In this document: positions 26,511 to 36,042 of the stretch, one piece after another
Numbering within the stretch: position 1 is the stretch's first letter
Layout: the number at the start of each line of letters is the position of its first letter
Source of the DNA: Bacteroidia bacterium
Lineage (GTDB): Bacteria > Bacteroidota > Bacteroidia > B-17B0 > Aurantibacillaceae
Assembly (NCBI GenBank): GCA_018000995.1
Contig: JAGNIU010000011.1
Location: forward strand, 1 to 64,000
Length of the DNA stretch: 64,000 nt
Reading direction: 5' to 3'
Notes under the pieces: generated by a model
Seen by the model: the letters and a program-made list of their open reading frames with translations, nothing else
Databases searched by the model: none
What the model was told of the DNA's origin: nothing
Translations under genes and position numbers: made by a program

Positions 26511-29500
26511 ATGAAGCTATTTAAATCACCCCCGGCAAAATCATTACTTCTTCTTTTGATTTTATGTTGTACTTACAATTTTAGCATTGCACAAACAAGT
26601 CCTAATCATGTATTAGGCACACCTTGTGCCGATTGTCCAACACCCAAGGGCTCACCTGTTGTTATCATGGATGGTAATCAATCTAATGTTACAAGTTATA
26701 CTGCTTCTGCTTGCGGCTTAAATTATGTTTACGGAAGTGTAAAGCTTGGTAAACGTGGTCCAATTGCAGGGGTTACACAGCCCGCTGCAATTTCTATTTC
26801 AGGATTACCTACAGGATGTAATACTATATTAAAAGCATTCTTATACGGCGACGCTTCAGGAACAGGAATTGCCGTTACCGCAACAGTTGTCAATCCCGCT
26901 TTAGTATCTACACCATATCCTATGACAATTATTGGAAGCGGTCCGGATAAATGCTGGAGTTATTCAGGCAGTCATAGCTACCGCGCCGATATTACTTCTT
27001 GCATAACAGGGAATGGAAATTATATGATTAGCGGTTTACCAACTAACCCTCCAACAACTGGAAATGATTTTGACGGTGCCACTATTGTAATTATTTATTC
27101 TGATCCTACTCAAACTTATACCGGACATTTAACTATTGCCGACGGCGCTCATATTGCAGCACCAGGTACTGTCACCAATATTTTTTCAATACCATCAGCA
27201 TGTGCTAATTCTACTTTTGCAAATGGATTTATGATTGTTGCAGATATGCAAGGCATTAATAATTCACCTATGCGTTTTAATAGCGCAACTCCAAATTATA
27301 CATTTCCTGCAGTAAGTAATACCTGGTGGAACGTTGTACAAGCAACAGCAGCTCCTGTAACAGCTGGACAAACAACTTCACAATTTGGCGCACAAAACTC
27401 AGGGGATTGTTATAACATTGTAGCCTCTGCATTATATTATCAAAGCACTTGTAATACTTGTACTTTTTCACCGGGTACAATGAGTTTAACAACTGCATCC
27501 ACTTCATCTTGTACAACAGGAACAGCAACCGCGGTTCCAATTGGTGGTACAGGGCCTTATACTTATTCGTGGACACCAACAGGTGCAACAACACAAACGG
27601 TAAGTGGTTTGCCCGGAGTTTATACAGTAACTGTAAAAGATGCGGCTTGTAGTCAGGTAACTACAACAGTTTCTATTTCTGCTTTAGCTCCAATCACAAT
27701 TAATCTTAGTACAAATCAACCTTCATGTTTAAATCCTGCTGGCTCTTCAACCGCAATTGTTAGTGGTGGTGCAACTGCCAGTGGATTTACTGTTTCGTGG
27801 TCGCCAACACCGGGAACTGTTACGCCAACAGGAAACGGTTCAATTGCTATGGGTTTAACTACAGGAACAAATACATTTACAGTTGTTGATGCAAATGGTT
27901 GTTCGGCTAATACCACATTTACAGTTTCATCACCGGCCATCGCTTCTTTCTCATTAAGCGCAGCTGGAATTGCTACTTTAACTTGTAATAATCCATCCGT
28001 TACATTAAACGTTACTAATACCTCAACACTTACAAACATTACTTACACATGGATGCCTGGAAGTGTTACAGGAAGCACATATAACGCAACAAGCATTGGC
28101 GTTTATACTGTAACGGGACAAGATTTAACTGTAGGTTCTTGTCCGGTAACACAAACTATTGCTATAGCACAAAACACTACTGTTCCAACTATGACAATTG
28201 GTCCTGTTGCAACACAGTCTATTGATTGTAGCGGAGCATGTAAAACATTTAGTGCATTAACAAGTTCAACAACTAATATAGTTGGTGTTTGGTATGATGC
28301 TTTTGGTGTACCAGGACCACCATCAGGAACACCATTAGTTATTTGTGCAGGAGTTGCAGGAACATATACAGCACAATTTTGTAATACCATTAACGGTTGT
28401 TGTGTTACTGAAACTGTTTCTGTAACATCTAATACTACTGTTCCTACCATGACAGTTAACTCTGTACTTGGTGGCTTTACATTAACTTGTACAAAACCTT
28501 GTTTACCATTAAGTATAAGCACAAGTGGAACTTTGGCTCCTAAAAGTTATACTTGGACCAACTTGACGACCAGTGTAAGTACTACCCCTGCCAACGGTTC
28601 GTATACCGTTTGTACAGCTTCTAACGGTCCGGGTGCTTATGCTGCCATATTTAAAGATGGAAATGGTTGTGTTATTTCAACAACTATAAATATTTCAATT
28701 GATACATTAAGACCTTCACCTCTATCATCAACCAATTTACCCAGTAACAGCTATACATTAAATTGCTTTACGCCAAGTTTAGTTGCCACCGGATATAGTA
28801 ATCCATTGCATCCTGCTTCCAATTATAGTTGGACAATACCTCCAAATTTAATTCAAAGTAATAATACAGTTACGGTGTCTTTAATAAATGTTACGGCTAA
28901 TCCAACAACCTATACTGTTTTAGCAATGAATCCAACTAACGGTTGTGTAGGAAGGGCTAAAGTATTATTCTATAAAGATCTTTTTGTGCCACCATATACA
29001 GCGGTGTATACACCAAGTGCGATTACTTGTGCGAACCCTTGTGTAGCGTTTTCACCTGGTGCATCAACATCAACTATTCCTGTAACCTACACGTTTACAT
29101 CGCCTCCTCCAACACAAACAGCTACTACTTCAGGAGCCTTAATGTGTATCCCGGGGCCTTATACAATGACTTACATGAATGCCTTAAATGGTTGTACAAA
29201 TGTTGCAACTGCTACAGTACAATTAAACGTAACGCCGCCGGCAACATTTGCTTTAACTGATGCAATGATTAATTGCGGTGCTATTACAACTACTCTAACT
29301 GCTGGCCACACGGGCTCTACTGCAGCCGTTGGAACTTATTCTTACAATTGGACAGGTCCGCCTTTAGCCGGCTTGAGTTGTCCGGGTGGTGTGGGCTGTT
29401 ACAGTACCACTGCTAATGCACCGGGATTATATCAGGTAACTATTTTAAATACCGTAAACGGTTGCGTTGCTACTAACTCAGTTTTTGTTGTGCCAGGAAC

Positions 29501-30110
29501 TTTAAGTGTTGGATTAACTGCTAATCCTTATACGGGATTTGCACCGCTAAGTGTAGACTTCAGCAATACAACACCACTTGGAAACACAAGTACAGGTACT
29601 GTTACTACAACGTGGAATTATGGAAACGGAATTTCAAATACCTATACCGGCACCTCATCATCTTATTCACTAACCGGACCACCAAACGGAAGCACTATTT
29701 ATCAATCAGCTGGTTCGTACACAGTGTTGTTGGTGATGTCGCAAACAACAGGTGCACCTCCCGGACCCGGAATGCCTCCTAATGCATGTATCGGAACAGC
29801 CACTGTAGTTATTGAAGTAGAATTACCTTCGGTGTTAACTATTCCAAATGTATTTACACCCAATGGAGATGGCGTTAATGATGTATTCTTTTTACAAACT
29901 ACCAATCTTACAGAAATTACGTGTTTGATTTATGATAGATGGGGTGTAAAAATGTATGATGTAACATCTGAAAAAGGAAATATTGAATGGGACGGAAAAA
30001 ACTTTAGCAATAAAGAAGTACCGGCAGGAACTTATTTCTATATCATAAAAGCAAAAGGCAAAGACTTGAAAGATTATGAATATAAAGGGACTGTGAGTTT
30101 ATTTAGATAA
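26511..30110 (+). CDS. Large SprB-like secreted protein, type B (gliding-associated) sorting domain
   Basis: A 1199-residue exported protein. The signal peptide is followed by a distinct N-terminal domain (about 30-320) with paired cysteines that I do not recognise, then about eight Ig/SprB-like modules rich in Thr, Ser, Pro and Cys. The last 90 residues are the gliding motility-associated C-terminal domain: IPNVFTPNGDGVNDVFF, YDRWGVKMYD, GTYFYIIKAKGK. Such domains direct export by the T9SS with help from SprF-type proteins. It is expected on the cell surface as an adhesin or motility filament component. Confidence 0.84.
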   Translation: MKLFKSPPAKSLLLLLILCCTYNFSIAQTSPNHVLGTPCADCPTPKGSPVVIMDGNQSNVTSYTASACGLNYVYGSVKLGKRGPIAGVTQPAAISISGLPTGCNTILKAFLYGDASGTGIAVTATVVNPALVSTPYPMTIIGSGPDKCWSYSGSHSYRADITSCITGNGNYMISGLPTNPPTTGNDFDGATIVIIYSDPTQTYTGHLTIADGAHIAAPGTVTNIFSIPSACANSTFANGFMIVADMQGINNSPMRFNSATPNYTFPAVSNTWWNVVQATAAPVTAGQTTSQFGAQNSGDCYNIVASALYYQSTCNTCTFSPGTMSLTTASTSSCTTGTATAVPIGGTGPYTYSWTPTGATTQTVSGLPGVYTVTVKDAACSQVTTTVSISALAPITINLSTNQPSCLNPAGSSTAIVSGGATASGFTVSWSPTPGTVTPTGNGSIAMGLTTGTNTFTVVDANGCSANTTFTVSSPAIASFSLSAAGIATLTCNNPSVTLNVTNTSTLTNITYTWMPGSVTGSTYNATSIGVYTVTGQDLTVGSCPVTQTIAIAQNTTVPTMTIGPVATQSIDCSGACKTFSALTSSTTNIVGVWYDAFGVPGPPSGTPLVICAGVAGTYTAQFCNTINGCCVTETVSVTSNTTVPTMTVNSVLGGFTLTCTKPCLPLSISTSGTLAPKSYTWTNLTTSVSTTPANGSYTVCTASNGPGAYAAIFKDGNGCVISTTINISIDTLRPSPLSSTNLPSNSYTLNCFTPSLVATGYSNPLHPASNYSWTIPPNLIQSNNTVTVSLINVTANPTTYTVLAMNPTNGCVGRAKVLFYKDLFVPPYTAVYTPSAITCANPCVAFSPGASTSTIPVTYTFTSPPPTQTATTSGALMCIPGPYTMTYMNALNGCTNVATATVQLNVTPPATFALTDAMINCGAITTTLTAGHTGSTAAVGTYSYNWTGPPLAGLSCPGGVGCYSTTANAPGLYQVTILNTVNGCVATNSVFVVPGTLSVGLTANPYTGFAPLSVDFSNTTPLGNTSTGTVTTTWNYGNGISNTYTGTSSSYSLTGPPNGSTIYQSAGSYTVLLVMSQTTGAPPGPGMPPNACIGTATVVIEVELPSVLTIPNVFTPNGDGVNDVFFLQTTNLTEITCLIYDRWGVKMYDVTSEKGNIEWDGKNFSNKEVPAGTYFYIIKAKGKDLKDYEYKGTVSLFR

Positions 30111-30131
30111 ACTTTAAAAATACAACCATAA

Positions 30132-30163
30132 AAAAAAGGGAAAACGTTTTGTTTTCCCTTTTT
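30132..30163. terminator. Strong intrinsic terminator between the adhesin and frr
   Basis: AAAAAGGGAAAAC pairs perfectly with GTTTTCCCTTTTT around a GTTTT-type loop. The convergent genes on both sides can share it. Confidence 0.8.
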
Positions 30164-30179
30164 AGTTTTATTGATTTTA

Positions 30180-30740
30180 TTACACTGTAATAATTTCCTT
30201 TTCCTTTTGCTCGAAGTGCTTATCTGTTTTTTGAACGTACTGATCGGTTAGGGCTTGGATTTTTGTTTCCGCATCCTTTGCTTCATCTTCAGGTAAACCC
30301 TTTTTCAATAAACCTTTTACAAATTCCATTGCTTCCTTACGTGAATTACGAATTCCTACTTTCGCTTCTTCAGCTTCAGCTTTTGCTGTCTTTACTAATT
30401 CTTTGCGACGATCTTCTGTTAATGGTGGGATTGTAATACGGATAATAACACCATCGTTTTGAGGATTTAAACCCATATTAGCTGATTGAATAGCTTTTTC
30501 AATTGGAGTTAATAAAGCTTTTTCCCAAGGCTGTATAATAATGGTTCTTGAATCTTGTGTATTTACACTTGCAGTTTGCGAAATAGGCACCATACTTCCG
30601 TAATAGTCTACCATTACACTTTCAAATATAGCAGGGTTTGCTTTTCCTGCACGGATTTTTGTAAGTTGAACCTCTAAGTGACTCAAGGCTTTCTCCATTG
30701 CCGCTTTGGAATGTTCCATTATTGATTTTACGTCGTTCAT
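30180..30740 (-). CDS. frr: Ribosome recycling factor
   Basis: Splits post-termination ribosomes with EF-G. At 186 residues it has the standard length with the family pattern throughout: HLEVQLTKIRAGKANPAIFE near the N-terminus, PISQTASVNTQDSRTIIIQP in the middle, RITIPPLTEDRRKELVK and RNSRKEAMEFVK in the hinge/C-terminal helices. It lies 35 bases downstream of thyA; a -7 box in that gap suggests its own promoter. pyrH, often adjacent, is absent here. Confidence 0.97.
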   Translation of the reverse strand: MNDVKSIMEHSKAAMEKALSHLEVQLTKIRAGKANPAIFESVMVDYYGSMVPISQTASVNTQDSRTIIIQPWEKALLTPIEKAIQSANMGLNPQNDGVIIRITIPPLTEDRRKELVKTAKAEAEEAKVGIRNSRKEAMEFVKGLLKKGLPEDEAKDAETKIQALTDQYVQKTDKHFEQKEKEIITV

Positions 30741-30758
30741 AGTTTTATTTTCTTAATG

Positions 30759-30766
30759 CAAATATA
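30759..30766 (-). promoter_or_regulatory. Putative -7 box for frr
   Basis: TATATTTG on the minus strand, 18 bases before the frr ATG and within the thyA-frr gap. No -33 TTG is seen. Confidence 0.4.
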
Positions 30767-30775
30767 ATTAATTCT

Positions 30776-31570
30776 TTAAACTGCTACTGCCGCCTTAATA
30801 TGCGGATGCGGGTTATAATTCTCTATTGTAAAATCTTCAAACTTAAAATCAAATACCGATTTTACATCCGGGTTTATTTTTAAAGTTGGTAATGGTCTAA
30901 TATCTCTGCTTAATTGCAGTTTTGCTTGCTCTAAGTGGTTTGTATATAAATGTGCATCACCTAATGTGTGTACAAACTCACCCGGCTTTAAACCACAAAT
31001 CTGCGCTACCATCATCGTTAGTAAAGCATACGAAGCAATATTAAAAGGTACTCCTAAAAAAATATCGGCGCTGCGTTGATAAAGCTGACAAGATAATTTT
31101 CCATTAGCTACATAAAATTGAAAGAAGGCGTGACAAGGCGGTAACTTCATATTATCAATATCAGCCACATTCCAAGCACTAACAATTAAGCGGCGGGAGT
31201 CCGGTGTTTTCTTAATCATCTCGACTACCTTCGTAATCTGATCAATAGTTTCTCCTTTTGAAGTTGGCCAACTTCTCCATTGGTGTCCATAAACCGGACC
31301 AAGGTTTCCGTTTTCATCAGCCCATTCATCCCAAATACTAACGCCATTATCTTTTAGGTATTTAATATTTGTGTCGCCTTTTAAAAACCAAAGCAATTCA
31401 TGTATGATTGATTTTGTATGTACTTTTTTTGTTGTTAGAAGTGGGAATCCATCGGCCAAATCCATACGCATCTGGTAGCCAAAAACACTGATGGTTCCTG
31501 TGCCGGTACGGTCTTCCTTTTTCACACCATGCGCTAAAACATGGTTCATTAAATCGTGGTACTGTTTCAT
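30776..31570 (-). CDS. thyA: Thymidylate synthase
   Basis: Converts dUMP to dTMP with methylene-tetrahydrofolate. At 264 residues it has the same length and residue numbering as the E. coli enzyme: catalytic Cys146 in [19 protein letters not shown] before it, [29 protein letters not shown], and the C-terminal end IKAAVAV. Dihydrofolate reductase, usually next to thyA, is not in this window. Its upstream neighbour on this strand is a T9SS adhesin separated by a terminator. Confidence 0.98.
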   Translation of the reverse strand: MKQYHDLMNHVLAHGVKKEDRTGTGTISVFGYQMRMDLADGFPLLTTKKVHTKSIIHELLWFLKGDTNIKYLKDNGVSIWDEWADENGNLGPVYGHQWRSWPTSKGETIDQITKVVEMIKKTPDSRRLIVSAWNVADIDNMKLPPCHAFFQFYVANGKLSCQLYQRSADIFLGVPFNIASYALLTMMVAQICGLKPGEFVHTLGDAHLYTNHLEQAKLQLSRDIRPLPTLKINPDVKSVFDFKFEDFTIENYNPHPHIKAAVAV

Positions 31571-31608
31571 TCTCTTAAATCTCCATTAATATCAATTGGT
31601 GAAAATAA

Positions 31609-31639
31609 AAAATCCCCCGACGTAATGCCGGAGGATTTA
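31609..31639 (-). terminator. Terminator downstream of the adhesin gene at 31661
   Basis: AAATCCCCCG-type and CGGAGGATTT arms pair (one wobble or mismatch) around a short loop, 22 bases past the stop. Confidence 0.65.
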
Positions 31640-31660
31640 TAAATAATTTTAAACTTTCGC

Positions 31661-34297
31661 TTATTTCATCAGTGTTACGTGCCCTGCAAACTCTTTTCGG
31701 GATGAATGTGCGCTGCTTGTAGCCTTAACCTTGTAAACATAAACGTCTGTTGGAAGGATTGTACCTCTAATAGTTCCATCCCACCCTTTAGTGTAATCGT
31801 TAGTTTTAAATATTAATGTACCCCAACGGTCGTAAATTAAAAACTCATACTGATCAGGCTTCCAGCCCATACCTTTTGGTTGGAAAATATCGTTTATACC
31901 ATCTCCGTTCGGTGAGAAAGCATTTGGAATATACATAGTGAAATCTTCAATAACATTTAAAACCTTTATCAAAGTATCTGTGCAACCCCAAACGTTGGTT
32001 TGAACAATAGTAACAGGATAGTTTCCAATGGCGCTGTACTCATGACTAGGATTTTTAATTGTTGAAGAGTTAGTTCCGGGGTTATTTACCATATCTCCAA
32101 AATCCCAATACTGAGCAACTATCGAACCACTAGCAGAGGTACTATAGAAGTTCACGAAATTCTCGATAAAGCTAACTTCATTCGGATCCCAGCTAAAGTC
32201 TGGTCCCGGACGAGGAAATGCTGTAATAACAAACGGAGCAACATTGGTTGATTTACATCCGTTAATATCTGTGATAGTTGTAGTAATTGAATAAGTACCT
32301 GCATTTTTGAAACAGTAGCTAATATTATCGCCTGAAGCTGTAAGATTGCTTCCAAAATTCCAACCTACACTAACAGCTTGTGGTGAAGAATTAATTTGCA
32401 TATCAATACATAAAGGAACGCAACCATCAATTCGTGTAGCATTAATATTTGGCTGTGGTAATTGATTTACAAATACAATAAAGTTAGTACTGATAAATTG
32501 AGTCGGACAAGCCACATCATTAGCAGTAATAGTATAGAAAGTTGAATTAGATGGTGAAGCAATGGCGTGAGTTCCGAAAGGTGGCATTAAACCAGCGCCC
32601 GGCGACCAAACAATATTATAAACTCCACTACCTCCGGTAACCTGAGTATTTACGCTAACAGTATCTCCGCGACAAATAGTTTTGTCGCCCGGAACAACAG
32701 AGAATACGATTGGCGACAATACAACAACAGGAATGCTGTCTGATGTTATACAACCATTTACATCCGTTACTAAAACATAAAGACCAGATTGATTTGTGTT
32801 TACATTTGGAATATTTAAGTTTTGTGTATTTGAAGTATAACCACCCGGTCCGGTCCATGTATATGAAGTAGCACCAACTGGGCCAGGAATAACTAATGTA
32901 GTATTATCACAAATGTTTGGTAAAGGTGCTAATGTAAAAGTGACTTTAGGCTTAACGGTTACATCAACTGTATTGGATGTAGAACAAACTACACTGTTTG
33001 CAGTAAAGAAAGCTGTAACAGTATATATACCCGTCATATTAGTAAGCACATTAGTAAAACTAGGGTTTTGAGCAGCTGAGGAAAAACCGGCAGGTCCATT
33101 CCATAAATAACCGGTTGCATTTGTGGCGTTTGCTGATAAACTGAAAGATAAATCCTGACAAATACTAACCACTGAAGGTGCAACTGTAACTTGTGATACC
33201 GGAATAACTGTAATATCAGTCGTATTAGTGGTAGTACAAACCAAAGTACCAGTTGTAACATTAGCCTGAACAGTATAAATACCTGTAGCTGTTGGCATCA
33301 AATTGGTCATTACCGGATTTTGAGTTGCTGATGTATAACCTGCAGGACCGTTCCAGCTATAAGTAACAGCAGTACCTGTTGCTAAAGAAGTCAGATTAAC
33401 TGAAGAGCCCTGACAAACTGTAGATGAAGAGTTGATAGCAACCGTAGGGTCAAGAACAGTAATACTAGTAGATGTAGTTGATGTAACAATAGCGTTTTGT
33501 GGATCTGTGCCTGTTAAAGTTATAGTATAATTTGTAGTTGCTGAAGGGCTCATTGTAAAGTTGATAGCACTTCCTATTGAAACATTTCCTCCAGGTGTAA
33601 TTGTTGCTGATGCATTTGTTAATGTTGTTGTTCCTGACAATACCGCCGAAGAACCTTTACAAATAGTTTTTGGTGCAATAACAAATGGATTACAAGATAA
33701 GCCTGCGCTACCAGTATTTGAAAAGCTAACAGGTGTATTAACACCGCTGTAATTCGATATTAAAATTAAAAATTGTTGTCCAACAGTTACACTTAAAGCG
33801 GGCTGATAATTCCCTTGATTTCCTCCAGCCGGTGGAGGCCCCATTCCTGTTCCGCCAGTACTTGATGCATTCCAATTACAAGATACAGGAGGTAATGTGT
33901 TTCCGAAAATTGATGAACAAGTACTTGGTGTATATGGCCACATAGCCCAATCGTAAAAACCTGCCTGAGGATTAGCACTAGCCGAAGCTCCAAAAGAAAA
34001 TCCTAAAGTACCGGTACTAGATACTGTTAATAATAGCCATTGCGGTCCCGGACCTTGTGAAAATAAACACCCGGAATTTGAAGGACCCATTGGATTATTA
34101 CCATTACCTGTTTGAGGATTTGTATTTGGATTACTAATATTTAATCCTGTGGTTAACCCATTACCTGCACTAGAAGTAAACTGAAAATTAGGATTTTGAC
34201 ATACAGGTTGAGCTGCATTACATGCTGCTACGTTCTGCGACTTAACAGAATCTGTAAATAAGGAAACTAAAAATATGACTAAAAAAATCCGTTTCAT
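31661..34297 (-). CDS. Large secreted Ig/PKD protein, type B (gliding-associated) sorting domain
   Basis: An 878-residue exported protein. The N-terminal domain (about 22-205: PVCQNPNFQFTSS, GCLFSQGPGPQWLLLTVSS, GQQFLILISNYSG) recurs in many Bacteroidota cell-surface cargo proteins. About four Ig-like modules with the core SYTWTGPGGYTSNTQN follow, then PKD domains (VSVGWNFGSN, AQYWDFGDMVNN) and the type B sorting domain (YIPNAFSPNGDGINDIF, YDRWGTLIFKTND, HVTLMK). It is predicted to be displayed by the T9SS. The thioredoxin-like gene ends seven bases upstream of its start codon, so they form an operon. Confidence 0.86.
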   Translation of the reverse strand: MKRIFLVIFLVSLFTDSVKSQNVAACNAAQPVCQNPNFQFTSSAGNGLTTGLNISNPNTNPQTGNGNNPMGPSNSGCLFSQGPGPQWLLLTVSSTGTLGFSFGASASANPQAGFYDWAMWPYTPSTCSSIFGNTLPPVSCNWNASSTGGTGMGPPPAGGNQGNYQPALSVTVGQQFLILISNYSGVNTPVSFSNTGSAGLSCNPFVIAPKTICKGSSAVLSGTTTLTNASATITPGGNVSIGSAINFTMSPSATTNYTITLTGTDPQNAIVTSTTSTSITVLDPTVAINSSSTVCQGSSVNLTSLATGTAVTYSWNGPAGYTSATQNPVMTNLMPTATGIYTVQANVTTGTLVCTTTNTTDITVIPVSQVTVAPSVVSICQDLSFSLSANATNATGYLWNGPAGFSSAAQNPSFTNVLTNMTGIYTVTAFFTANSVVCSTSNTVDVTVKPKVTFTLAPLPNICDNTTLVIPGPVGATSYTWTGPGGYTSNTQNLNIPNVNTNQSGLYVLVTDVNGCITSDSIPVVVLSPIVFSVVPGDKTICRGDTVSVNTQVTGGSGVYNIVWSPGAGLMPPFGTHAIASPSNSTFYTITANDVACPTQFISTNFIVFVNQLPQPNINATRIDGCVPLCIDMQINSSPQAVSVGWNFGSNLTASGDNISYCFKNAGTYSITTTITDINGCKSTNVAPFVITAFPRPGPDFSWDPNEVSFIENFVNFYSTSASGSIVAQYWDFGDMVNNPGTNSSTIKNPSHEYSAIGNYPVTIVQTNVWGCTDTLIKVLNVIEDFTMYIPNAFSPNGDGINDIFQPKGMGWKPDQYEFLIYDRWGTLIFKTNDYTKGWDGTIRGTILPTDVYVYKVKATSSAHSSRKEFAGHVTLMK

Positions 34298-34304
34298 TTA
34301 AATA

Positions 34305-34781
34305 TTATCGAGTAATTAATTGATGTATTGATTCAAAAGCATTAGCAGGTGTAAGGTTTTCATAAACCACATTACCATTGGCATCAAATACAATATTGTA
34401 TCCTGCCGACTTACCGCTTAACTCTTTTATAATTTCTGAGTTATCAGACGGAACTTTAATTAATTTATTGATACCGTCCTTTTTTAGAATAATGTCACTA
34501 TTCACAACATCATTATCTAAATTAATATTTAATACAATAATACCACCATTACCGCCTTTTAACTTCGCGTAGTCATAGGTAGAATAAGCTCTTTCAAATT
34601 CAACATTTAAATCACGACTATTTTTATCATTTGCTGACCAAACATTAATGGCTATTAAACGATTGCTTACAATCTCCTTAGTTTGATTACTTAAAAAAGA
34701 ATTGAGTTTGTCATATAAGCTCGATTGAGCATTGCTCAACAAGCTACCTAAAACAAAAATGGATATATATAATGCTTTCAT
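34305..34781 (-). CDS. Exported thioredoxin-like protein lacking CxxC
   Basis: A 158-residue exported protein; I start at MKALYISIFVLGSLLSNAQ (34781), which gives a clean signal peptide. The pattern IAINVWSANDKNSRDLNVEF corresponds to the first strand and active-site helix of the thioredoxin fold, but both cysteines are replaced (SANDK). No Cys remains in the mature protein, so redox catalysis is excluded; a chaperone or structural role is possible. It is seven bases upstream of the type B adhesin gene and probably co-transcribed with it. The fold assignment is by pattern only. Confidence 0.65.
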   Translation of the reverse strand: MKALYISIFVLGSLLSNAQSSLYDKLNSFLSNQTKEIVSNRLIAINVWSANDKNSRDLNVEFERAYSTYDYAKLKGGNGGIIVLNINLDNDVVNSDIILKKDGINKLIKVPSDNSEIIKELSGKSAGYNIVFDANGNVVYENLTPANAFESIHQLITR

Positions 34782-34793
34782 AATCTTACAAAG

Positions 34794-34801
34794 CAAAATT
34801 A
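34794..34801 (-). promoter_or_regulatory. Putative -7 box for the 34781-31661 operon
   Basis: TAATTTTG on the minus strand fits TAnnTTTG, 12 bases before the chosen ATG at 34781. This supports that start over the one 15 bases upstream. Confidence 0.4.
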
Positions 34802-34877
34802 GGGAATTAAAAGTCTTTAGACTCTATATTTCAATCATTTATAGACTCAATTCACTCAATTTTTGGATTCTCAAGTG

Positions 34878-35999
34878 TTAAAATGCGCTAAAAAGGTCTT
34901 TTAATAGCATTTTTACCTCTTCAAGACTGTTGTTTTTGCTGAAGGAAAAACGGAAGGAGTTCTTAATATCCGCATCAGAAATGCCCATTGCTTTTAAAAC
35001 ATGAGAGGGTTCATTGGTTCCGGTTGTACAGGCTGAACCACTTGAAAAGCCATACTTTTTTAATAAGGCTTGGATATTTAAAGTTGCAGGAAAGGTAATG
35101 TTACTTGTATTATATAATCTGAATCTGGTGCTGCCATTAATGCGCAAACCTTCTATATCTAATAATTGATGTTCGAAATGAGCTCTCAATTTTGAAACTT
35201 CTGTATTAATATCCCACATTTCATTTTGGGCAATTTCACAAGCTTTACCTAAACCAACTATTAAAGGAACATTTAAAGTGCCGGCTCGATGATTGTTTTC
35301 CTGTGAACCACCATGTAATAATGAAACCAAATTTACTCTAGGGTTTTTACGTCTAATATATAAAGCCCCTATTCCTTTCGGTCCGAAAAATTTATGAGCA
35401 CTCAAACTCAAACAATCAATTCCTAAATCATTTACATCTAACTGCGATTTCCCAACAAACTGAGTGGCATCTGAGAAAAAAATGATTTTATGGCCTTTAG
35501 CTATAGCAGAAATTTCTTCTAAAGGTTGAATAACTCCTGTTTCGTTATTAGCCGCCATAATAGAAATTAAAATGGTGGTGGGTTTAATTGCAGACTTCAA
35601 TTCATCCAAATCAATTAATCCTTCTTTGTCTACATTCAAATAAGTTATTTCAGCACCTTCCTCTTTTAAGTAATCACAAGTATCTAAAACTGCTTTATGT
35701 TCGGATGCAACTGTAATAATATGATTACCTTTTGTTTTGTAAGCTTTAAAAATTCCTTTTAGTGCTGTGTTAACCGATTCGGTTGCACCTGAAGTAAAAA
35801 TAATTTCAGAAGACTCTGCTCCAATTAAATTAGCGACTTGTTGTCTCGCTTTTTCAACGGCAGCATCAGCTATCCAACCGGCTTCATGTAATTTACTTGA
35901 TGAGTTTCCATAATGCTGAGAAAAATAAGGAAGCATTGCTTCCAAAACCTTATCATCAACTTTTGTTGTAGCATTATTATCAAAATAAATTATACTCAT
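34878..35999 (-). CDS. Cysteine desulfurase (NifS/IscS-like)
   Basis: A PLP enzyme delivering sulfur from cysteine for Fe-S clusters and tRNA thiolation. At 373 residues it shows FDNNATTKVDD at the start, His101 (ASEHKAVL), Asp177 and Gln180 (FSDATQFVGK), PLP Lys203 in LSAHKFFGPKG, and the catalytic cysteine C324 in SGSACTTGTNEPSHVL. It is the shorter NifS-like type; whether it serves Isc/Suf or a tRNA pathway cannot be told, because no scaffold gene is adjacent. It is divergent from the EamA transporter. Confidence 0.93.
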   Translation of the reverse strand: MSIIYFDNNATTKVDDKVLEAMLPYFSQHYGNSSSKLHEAGWIADAAVEKARQQVANLIGAESSEIIFTSGATESVNTALKGIFKAYKTKGNHIITVASEHKAVLDTCDYLKEEGAEITYLNVDKEGLIDLDELKSAIKPTTILISIMAANNETGVIQPLEEISAIAKGHKIIFFSDATQFVGKSQLDVNDLGIDCLSLSAHKFFGPKGIGALYIRRKNPRVNLVSLLHGGSQENNHRAGTLNVPLIVGLGKACEIAQNEMWDINTEVSKLRAHFEHQLLDIEGLRINGSTRFRLYNTSNITFPATLNIQALLKKYGFSSGSACTTGTNEPSHVLKAMGISDADIKNSFRFSFSKNNSLEEVKMLLKDLFSAF

Positions 36000-36000
36000 A

Positions 36001-36030
36001 GTTCGTACTTCGTCAATCGTAATTCGTACT
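36001..36030. repeat. Degenerate CGTA(A/C)TTCGTA intergenic repeat
   Basis: Repeated TTCGTACTTCGTCAATCG-type units. Similar units occur in both orientations at 43670-43700 and 43746-43775. Here the repeat runs into the -7 box of the EamA gene. Confidence 0.5.
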
Positions 36031-36034
36031 TTTG
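36027..36034 (+). promoter_or_regulatory. Putative -7 box for the EamA gene
   Basis: TACTTTTG fits TAnnTTTG; the ATG at 36043 is eight bases further. Part of the box lies in the preceding dispersed repeat. Confidence 0.4.
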
Positions 36035-36042
36035 CCGCTTCA

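Noticed and set aside
27716-28522. Long open frames on the minus strand inside the adhesin gene
   Set aside because: They are antisense shadows of Thr/Ser/Val-rich repeats, with biased composition and no start context.
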